Part shown: positions 58,405-64,000 of the stretch, piece by piece
How the letters are laid out: every line of letters starts with the position of its first letter
How positions within the stretch are numbered: the first letter of the stretch is position 1
Source of the DNA: Plantibacter elymi (nom. nud.)
Lineage (GTDB): Bacteria > Actinomycetota > Actinomycetes > Actinomycetales > Microbacteriaceae
Length of the DNA: 64,000 nt
Assembly (NCBI RefSeq): GCF_900177795.1
Contig: NZ_FXWJ01000002.1
Coordinates: 744,001-808,000, forward strand
Direction of reading: 5' to 3'
Notes under the pieces: generated by a model
The model's database searches: none
Told to the model about the DNA's origin: nothing
The model's input: the letters and a program-made list of their open reading frames with translations, nothing else
Made by a program: the position numbers and the translations under genes

Positions 58405-61400
58405 AGGCGTTCCGGCCGGAGCTGCACGTCGTGGCTCACGTAGTAGAGCACGGCGTCGATGCGCTCAGGGTCGACCTCCCGGTGGTGCGCGTAGGCCAGA
58501 CGGTAGAGCGCGAGCTGGAACGAGGCGTTCCGCACGTCCTCCGGCGTCGTGGGTACCGCGCCGGTCTTCCAGTCGACGATCTCGAACCGGTCCCCGCGCT
58601 CGAACACCGCGTCGAGCTTGCAGACCACCACCCGTCCGGTGTCGCCGAGCGGCACATGGATCTCGGTCTCGACCTCGATCGGTCGGACGTCCGCCCATTC
58701 CGAAGCGAGGAACCGCTCGGTGAGCTCGTCGAACCCGATCCCCTCCGACGCCTCCGGCCTCGGGCGTTCGACGTCGAGCTCCTCGGGGAGCGCGTCGACC
58801 AGCTCCTGTAGCCCGAAGCGCCCATAGTGCGCCTCGACCCACGAATGGAACCGGGTCCCGAGACGGGTCTGCCGGTAGGGCCGCTGCGGGACGGGGCGGC
58901 GCAGACGTTCGAGTGCGGCCTCCGGTTCCGTGACGAACTCCTTGAACTTTGACGCGGGGATGCGCACGGGGAGCTCACCGCGCGCGGTCGTCGTCGCGGC
59001 ACGGCGTCGTTCCTCGAGGAGCAGTGTGAGCTCGTTCTCGAGAGGGCCGAGGGTCGCGAGCAGCTCGGCCTCGGGCCGCCCGCGCCGCTGGTCGACCTCG
59101 GCCGCCGCCCGCTCGACGACGCTCCGACGCGCTCCGAGCGGATCGAGTGGCCAGTCGAGGACCGCGGCACCGGAGTCGACCGGGTTCTCCTCGAAGGCGG
59201 ATGCGGCGGGGAGCGGAGCGATGACGCCCGCCGCGGCCAGCTCAAGGAGGTAGGTGCTCGCAGCACGGGGCCGCTTCCGATCGCCCGACCAGAACGAGCC
59301 GGTGAGCAGGAGGTTGTGCTTGGCGCGGGTCACCGCCACATACGCGAGCCGGCGTTCCTCGTCGAGCGCGCGTTCGCCGAGCGCCTCCGAGAAGGCGAGC
59401 TGAGCGTCGACGACCTCCTTCCGTGTCTCGGCCGTCCGCCAGGCGAACTCCGGCAGCTCCGCCGCGTCGCCGCGGAAGTCGTAGGGCAGCGTCCCGAGAC
59501 GCACCCAGCCCTTGCCGTCCTTCGGTTTGGCGGGCAGTTCGTCGACCACGAGCCGCGGGATCGCGACATGGTCCCACTCGAGGCCTTTCGAACCGTGGAT
59601 GGTGAGCAGTTGGACGGCACCCTGGTCGGGTGCGTCGCTCGCCGGTCCGAGGTCGTCGCGGGCGAGCGAGCGGTCGATCCACGCCAGCAGGCTGCCGAGC
59701 GTCACCTGCTCCTCCGCCTGGATGAACGAGATGACCTCGTCGTGGAAGGCCTGCAGTCTGGCCGGGGCGCGCGCCGCGGAGCCGGTCGACTCGTTCGCGA
59801 CGACCTCGATGTCGAGTCGCAACTCGCGTTCGACCGCTCTGACGAGATCGGGGAGGCCGCTGCCCGCGCGACGCCGCAGGGAGGCGAACACCAGTCCTGC
59901 CTCCCGGAGACGCGAACGCGCCTCGTCGGTGAACCCGGCGGCGAGGCCGGCCGGCACGCGGTCGGCGGCGATGAAGTCGAGTGCGTCGATGATCGACCGT
60001 CCGTCGTCGTCGGCGACCGACTCGCGGAGCCGGGCGGCCAGTTCGGCGTCATACCGCTTCGTCTTCCAGTCGATGGCCTGCAGGTACCGGGCCACCTCCA
60101 CGAGGTGACCGAGGTCGTGGACGCCGATCCGCCAGCGAGGCCCGCTCAGGAGCCTGATGAGCGAGGACCCCGCACCGGGATCGTGGATCACCCGCAGTGC
60201 CGCCGTCACGTCGACGATCTCCGGCGAGGAGAGCAGACCGCCGAGGCCGAGGATGTGGTGGGGGACGCCGAGCGCGGCGAGGCCGTCGGCGAACTCCTGC
60301 ATCGGTCGACGCGCCCGGAACAGGATCGCGGCCGAACCGGCCGGGTCTCCCCCGCGTTCGGCGAGCAACCGGTCCGCGCACCACTCGGCGACCACCCGGA
60401 TCTCCTCGGCACCGGTCTCGGGGAACTCGACGGCGAGGGAGCCCGCCCCGGCGCCGGGCTTCGGCTCGAGGTCGAGGACTCGCAGCTTCCCCGCCGTCTG
60501 CGCCTGCTGCTGCAACGGGCGGACGAGGACGTTCGCGGCTTCGAGGACCGTGCGGTCGTTCCGCCAACTCGTGGACAGGTTGAACTGGGTGGCGGCGACC
60601 TCCCGACCGAAGTCGCGGGAGAACCGTGCGAGGTTCGCCGCGCTCGCGCCACGCCAGCCGTAGATGGACTGGTGCGGGTCGCCGACCGCCATGACGGGGT
60701 GGTCGGCGAACAGCGTCGACAGCAGTCTGGTCTGCACGACCGAGGTGTCCTGGTACTCGTCGAGCAGGACGACGCCCGCGCGATCGCGTGCGACGGCGGC
60801 GACCTTCGGCGAACGCTCACAGGCGGCGAGCGCGAGGGCGATCTGGTCGGAGAACTCGACGAGTCCCTGCCGACGCTTCTCGTCGGCGTACCGGTGCGCG
60901 AGGTCGAGCAGGACCGGCAGGGCACTCACGACCTCGACGGCCTGGTCGATCTGCGCGTACGCCCCGCGACCACCGTCGGGGAGCTCGCCGATGCCGACGA
61001 ACCGTTCCACGAAGCCGAGCAGCTCCTCGGTGGTACCGTCGATCTCGGCGAGCTCATGGCTCAGCGAGAGGACGAGCTCGGCCACCTGGTCGACGGACTT
61101 GCCGAGGGTGGCGAGCCGTTCGTCTCCGTGCCGGACCACGACGCGCCTCGCGAGTCGCCAGGCGGACGCCTCGGACAGCAGCACGGATTCGGGCTCACGG
61201 CCCACCAGGAGGGCGTTGTCGCGGAACAGGGCGTTCGCGTAGGCGTTGTAGGTGGACACCTCGGGACGGTCGAAGAGTGCGTCGGCCGCGGGATCCAGGA
61301 TCCCGATGTCCTGCAGGGCGGCGATCCGCTTGCCGATCCGTGCCGCCAGCTCACCCGCAGCCTTCCTGGTGAAGGTGAGCCCCAGGATCCCGTCGACGCT

Positions 61401-61589
61401 CACGTGCCGGTTGGCGAGTAGCCACACGACGCGCGAGGCCATGGTCTCGGTCTTCCCGCTCCCGGCACCGGCGACGACGAGCACCGGCGCCATGGGGGCC
61501 TCGATGACCTCGACCTGCTGCGTCGTCGGTTGTGGGAGGCCGAGCAGTCCGGCGAGCATCTCGGCCGAGTAGGTCTCCTCCGCGCTCAC
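58314..61589 (-). CDS. adnB: AdnB-type helicase-nuclease subunit
   Basis: Subunit of the actinobacterial AdnAB motor-nuclease that resects DNA double-strand breaks. About 1091 residues. Helicase motifs: I GAGSGKT (41-47), TFTRKAAGEL, II VVLLDEYQDTS, III AVGDPHQSIYGWRGA, LLTIHGSKGLEWDHV and LAYVAVTRAK. The C-terminal RecB-like nuclease has RFHSWVEAHYG (His), and FEIVDWKTGAV (Asp and DxK). A GTG at 61589 overlaps the adnA stop (GTGA) and gives a length like known AdnB proteins. Confidence 0.93.
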   Translation of the reverse strand: MSAEETYSAEMLAGLLGLPQPTTQQVEVIEAPMAPVLVVAGAGSGKTETMASRVVWLLANRHVSVDGILGLTFTRKAAGELAARIGKRIAALQDIGILDPAADALFDRPEVSTYNAYANALFRDNALLVGREPESVLLSEASAWRLARRVVVRHGDERLATLGKSVDQVAELVLSLSHELAEIDGTTEELLGFVERFVGIGELPDGGRGAYAQIDQAVEVVSALPVLLDLAHRYADEKRRQGLVEFSDQIALALAACERSPKVAAVARDRAGVVLLDEYQDTSVVQTRLLSTLFADHPVMAVGDPHQSIYGWRGASAANLARFSRDFGREVAATQFNLSTSWRNDRTVLEAANVLVRPLQQQAQTAGKLRVLDLEPKPGAGAGSLAVEFPETGAEEIRVVAEWCADRLLAERGGDPAGSAAILFRARRPMQEFADGLAALGVPHHILGLGGLLSSPEIVDVTAALRVIHDPGAGSSLIRLLSGPRWRIGVHDLGHLVEVARYLQAIDWKTKRYDAELAARLRESVADDDGRSIIDALDFIAADRVPAGLAAGFTDEARSRLREAGLVFASLRRRAGSGLPDLVRAVERELRLDIEVVANESTGSAARAPARLQAFHDEVISFIQAEEQVTLGSLLAWIDRSLARDDLGPASDAPDQGAVQLLTIHGSKGLEWDHVAIPRLVVDELPAKPKDGKGWVRLGTLPYDFRGDAAELPEFAWRTAETRKEVVDAQLAFSEALGERALDEERRLAYVAVTRAKHNLLLTGSFWSGDRKRPRAASTYLLELAAAGVIAPLPAASAFEENPVDSGAAVLDWPLDPLGARRSVVERAAAEVDQRRGRPEAELLATLGPLENELTLLLEERRRAATTTARGELPVRIPASKFKEFVTEPEAALERLRRPVPQRPYRQTRLGTRFHSWVEAHYGRFGLQELVDALPEELDVERPRPEASEGIGFDELTERFLASEWADVRPIEVETEIHVPLGDTGRVVVCKLDAVFERGDRFEIVDWKTGAVPTTPEDVRNASFQLALYRLAYAHHREVDPERIDAVLYYVSHDVQLRPERLYSEEELLSEWERSFGEAAESQSSNDEVSI

Positions 61590-64000
61590 GAGCTCACCGC
61601 CGGGACGACGTGGATGGCGCACTCACCGAACGCGAACGGGTCATGACAGTGGGTCCCGACGCGAGCCTCGAACACCGCGCCCGCCATGCCGACCGCGTCC
61701 GCCAGAACACGCTCGCGGAAGCGCTCGAGGGCTTCGTCGTCGAAGGCGGGCTGGGCCGGGTCGTAGTACTCCTTGCGCTTCGTGCCGGCCGACACGACGA
61801 TGAGCTTCGCGCCACCGCTCAGCAGCCCCTCCGTACCGGTGATCGCACCGGACGCCAGCGCGAGCTGGTAGGCACCGAGCTGCGCCATGTCGGCGACCTC
61901 CCGGTCCTGTCTGGGCGCCGAGCCGCCGGTCTTGAGGTCGGCGATCACGACGCGTCGCGTCCCGTCCGCGTCGGGCACGAGTTCGACGCGGTCGACCGAG
62001 CCGCCGAGCACGGCCGCGCCGCCCAACTCGCCGATGGGGATGCGGAGACTGAACCGGCTCTCGTTGCCGATCGAGGTCACGCCCGCCCGCTCCGCGTCGT
62101 GGAGGTACGCCGACAGCCGGTGGACGAGTTCCGCCGCACGCCGTTTCGTCGCCGCGCCCTCCCAGGCCGCCTCGAAGTGGAGTTCGTCCCAGCGGTCCTC
62201 CACCGCTGCCCAGAGCGCGGCCTCGTCGGAGGACTCGGCGTGCTCGAGCGCGGCGTGCACGATCGTGCCGAGCCCGGAGGCGAACCCGGAGGCTCCGCCG
62301 CCCAGTCGGGCGATCGCCCAGTGCAGCGGGCACTCCTCGAAGGCCTCCATGCGGGACGGGGAGACCGGCAGCTCCTCGACGGCGGGGTCGTGGAGCGGTG
62401 CCGTCGAGCTCGGTGCGGCCACGCCGTACCACTCCTCGGTCGGAGCGCCGGGGACTCCCGCTGTCGCGAGGATGGCCAGGGCCGAGGCGGACGCGGCACG
62501 CTCGGCCGGGTCTGCGGGGCGGATCCGCCGCGTGAGCGAGCGACGCAGGGTGCCGACGAGGCCCCGGAGCGACAGGGGCGACAGGGACGCCCGGTGCGGA
62601 TCGGGTTCCGGGAGCAGCGTGAGGAACGGGCTCGCCTGGTGGTCGTCGTCGACGACCGCGACCACCATGAGCGACCGGTGCGCACGGGAGGTCGCCTGGG
62701 CGAAGAGTCTGAGCTCGTCGTGGAGGACCGCGCGTCGTGCGTCCGCCGTCGCCGTGGCCGTGCCCTCCAGCAGTTCCACGAGCTCCGAGGCGCCGAGCAG
62801 TGAGTCGCGGACCCGCAGGTTGGGCCACACGCCGTCCTGCATGCCGGCGACGACGACCGTGTCGAACGCGGTCCCGACCAGGGCGGCGGGCGTCGCGATC
62901 GTGACCGCCTCCCGGAGGCCCGTCGGCGCGAGGGAGTCGTCGCCGACCGTCTGTTCGAGCAGGCGGTCGAGGAAGACGGAGGCCGGGGTGTCGGGCTCCG
63001 CCTCGACGAAGGTGCGTGCCGCATCGGCCAGCTGGGTGATCGCGTCGAGGTCGCGGTTCGCCTCCTCGGCTGCCTGACCGCTGCCCTTCGACAGCGAGAC
63101 CCAGGATCGCTCGAGCCTGCTCCGCGACCAGAGGCCGTAGACGAGCTCCTCGGCGGACGCGCCCGCCGCCGCCTGCGCGCTCGCCTCGGCGAGGCTGTCG
63201 GCCAGTGAGCGGGCGCGGGCGGCGGAGGGCGTCTCGAGTCCGATGAGTGCACCGGGGACGGCGAACGCCTCCTCCAGCAGGCGGTCCGCGCTGCGGTCGA
63301 GGCCCTCGGCGAGATCGGCGTGGCGGAGCGCGGCCCGGAGTCGCCTGACCCCGATCGAGTCCAGTCCGCCGAGCGCACTGTGGAGGAGTTCGGTCACGAC
63401 CTCGGCGTCGAGCGGCGTCCGCCCGAGCGCCACCGACATGGCGAGGAGGACCGACCTGACGAACGGGTGGTCGCGCAGCGGTGCTCCGCCGGTGCTCGCC
63501 CGGGTGGGCACCTCGAGGGAGGACAGCCCTCGTTCGATCGCCGGGATCAGCCCGCCGCTGCGGACGACCACCGCCATGTCGGCCCACGCGACACCGTCGA
63601 GGACGTGGCGCTCGCGGAGGAAGCGTGCGACGACCGCGATCTGCTCGGCCGGGGAACCGGCCGCCACCGTGACGACGGAGTGTTCGGGCACCTCGGCGTC
63701 ATCGACCGGTGATGCTGCTGTGCGGTGGAGTCCGGCGCCGGCCGTGCCGATGCGCTCGGCGACGCCGCGGACCGTCGCCCGGATGTCCGGTGTCCCGCGG
63801 TGGACCTGCCCGAGGACGAGCGTGTCCACCGGGCGTCCGAGCACCTCGGCGAACCGCCCGAGGGCGTCGGCACGGGCACCGTGGAAGGCTCCCGTCGTGA
63901 GGTCGGGGTCGCCGAACGCGACGATCGTGACGCCGTGTCGGGCGAGCGCGGCGAACAGTTGCAGAACGCCGTGGGTCGCCTCCTGGGCGTCGTCCACGAA
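61586..64000 (-). CDS. adnA: AdnA-type helicase-nuclease subunit, N-terminus off window
   Basis: Upstream partner of AdnB; 804 C-terminal residues lie inside the window, with no start codon. The right edge falls just at motif II, which reads VDDAQEA rather than DEYQD. TIVAFGDPDLTTGAFHGA corresponds to motif III and VATPAALVGTAFDTVVVAGM-type AIVGTAFDTVVV to motif V. The C-terminal nuclease has CPLHWAIARL, VHAALEHAE and the catalytic VVIADLKTGGSAP. Full AdnA proteins are about 1,000 residues, so about 200 N-terminal residues including Walker A are missing. Confidence 0.9.
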   Translation of the reverse strand, partial: FVDDAQEATHGVLQLFAALARHGVTIVAFGDPDLTTGAFHGARADALGRFAEVLGRPVDTLVLGQVHRGTPDIRATVRGVAERIGTAGAGLHRTAASPVDDAEVPEHSVVTVAAGSPAEQIAVVARFLRERHVLDGVAWADMAVVVRSGGLIPAIERGLSSLEVPTRASTGGAPLRDHPFVRSVLLAMSVALGRTPLDAEVVTELLHSALGGLDSIGVRRLRAALRHADLAEGLDRSADRLLEEAFAVPGALIGLETPSAARARSLADSLAEASAQAAAGASAEELVYGLWSRSRLERSWVSLSKGSGQAAEEANRDLDAITQLADAARTFVEAEPDTPASVFLDRLLEQTVGDDSLAPTGLREAVTIATPAALVGTAFDTVVVAGMQDGVWPNLRVRDSLLGASELVELLEGTATATADARRAVLHDELRLFAQATSRAHRSLMVVAVVDDDHQASPFLTLLPEPDPHRASLSPLSLRGLVGTLRRSLTRRIRPADPAERAASASALAILATAGVPGAPTEEWYGVAAPSSTAPLHDPAVEELPVSPSRMEAFEECPLHWAIARLGGGASGFASGLGTIVHAALEHAESSDEAALWAAVEDRWDELHFEAAWEGAATKRRAAELVHRLSAYLHDAERAGVTSIGNESRFSLRIPIGELGGAAVLGGSVDRVELVPDADGTRRVVIADLKTGGSAPRQDREVADMAQLGAYQLALASGAITGTEGLLSGGAKLIVVSAGTKRKEYYDPAQPAFDDEALERFRERVLADAVGMAGAVFEARVGTHCHDPFAFGECAIHVVPAVSS

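Noticed and set aside
61586-62400. Iron-sulfur cluster in the AdnA nuclease domain
   Set aside because: Only a subset of the needed cysteines is visible (FEECPLHW and CHDPFAFGEC); the pattern does not clearly match the four-Cys arrangement.
1-64000. CRISPR arrays, insertion sequences, prophage genes, integrase-tRNA attachment sites
   Set aside because: No direct-repeat array, transposase, integrase or phage gene is seen, and both tRNA genes lack flanking duplicated ends or integrases.

Overview
This window is a compact, high-G+C (roughly two-thirds G+C) chromosomal segment from an actinobacterium. The protein sequences, the tmRNA tag, the prfB-ftsEX-smpB-ssrA order and the UPF0182/PDZ-Lon/DUF2342/uvrD2/nudC/adnBA block suggest Microbacteriaceae or a near relative. 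The family assignment is inference; no rRNA or species marker is present. I see no insertion sequence, prophage, CRISPR array or replication origin. Nearly all of the DNA is explained by genes, many of them overlapping by 1-4 bp in operons.

Layout. 1-4770 (minus): start of an Mrp/Mnh multisubunit Na+/H+ antiporter operon (mnhA-B fusion, mnhC, mnhD), which continues off the left edge. 4911-9432 (minus): prfB, ftsE, ftsX, smpB and ssrA, combining translation release and rescue with the divisome ABC complex. 9479-10747: an MFS exporter. 10770-15338 (minus): a seven-gene Tad-type (type IVb) pilus locus with TadA, TadB, TadC, a pilin-like peptide and three pseudopilin-like proteins. 15435-16976: a solo barstar-like protein, a DUF2277 protein and NAD(P)HX epimerase. 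17045-19114 (minus): a PhzE/TrpEG-type chorismate enzyme preceded by a previously unannotated tryptophan leader peptide and attenuator. 19202-25097: tRNA-Leu, DedA, a CDF metal exporter, the rdgB-rph-murI operon, pncB and DUF3039. 25162-28439: an ABC exporter whose ATPase carries a very long basic, disordered N-terminus.

28711-38906 is a cell-surface glycopolymer locus with a teichoic-acid flavour. It holds a nucleotidyltransferase, a TagGH-like ABC exporter, a TagE/TarM-like glycosyltransferase, an acyltransferase, a TagB/TagF-like polymerase, two GT2 enzymes and a CDP-alcohol phosphotransferase with an altered catalytic motif. 39028-47593 holds an HtrA protease, a DapC-like aminotransferase, a proVWX-type osmolyte importer and a divergent lrp-ald pair. 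After the initiator tRNA, 47895-64000 is a conserved actinobacterial block: UPF0182, PDZ-Lon protease, DUF2342, a ThiF/cyclodehydratase-like protein, UvrD2, NudC, a degenerate phosphotransferase, AdnB and the C-terminal part of AdnA. The same order, with differences, is known in Mycobacterium (Rv3193c to Rv3202c).

Two window-wide features stand out. First, at least thirteen start codons lie 6-8 nt downstream of a TAnnnT -10 hexamer with no room for a ribosome-binding site, so leaderless transcription appears common here. Second, three convergent gene pairs overlap by 80-113 bp of coding sequence. The most interesting single element is the trp leader/attenuator at 18987-19114.
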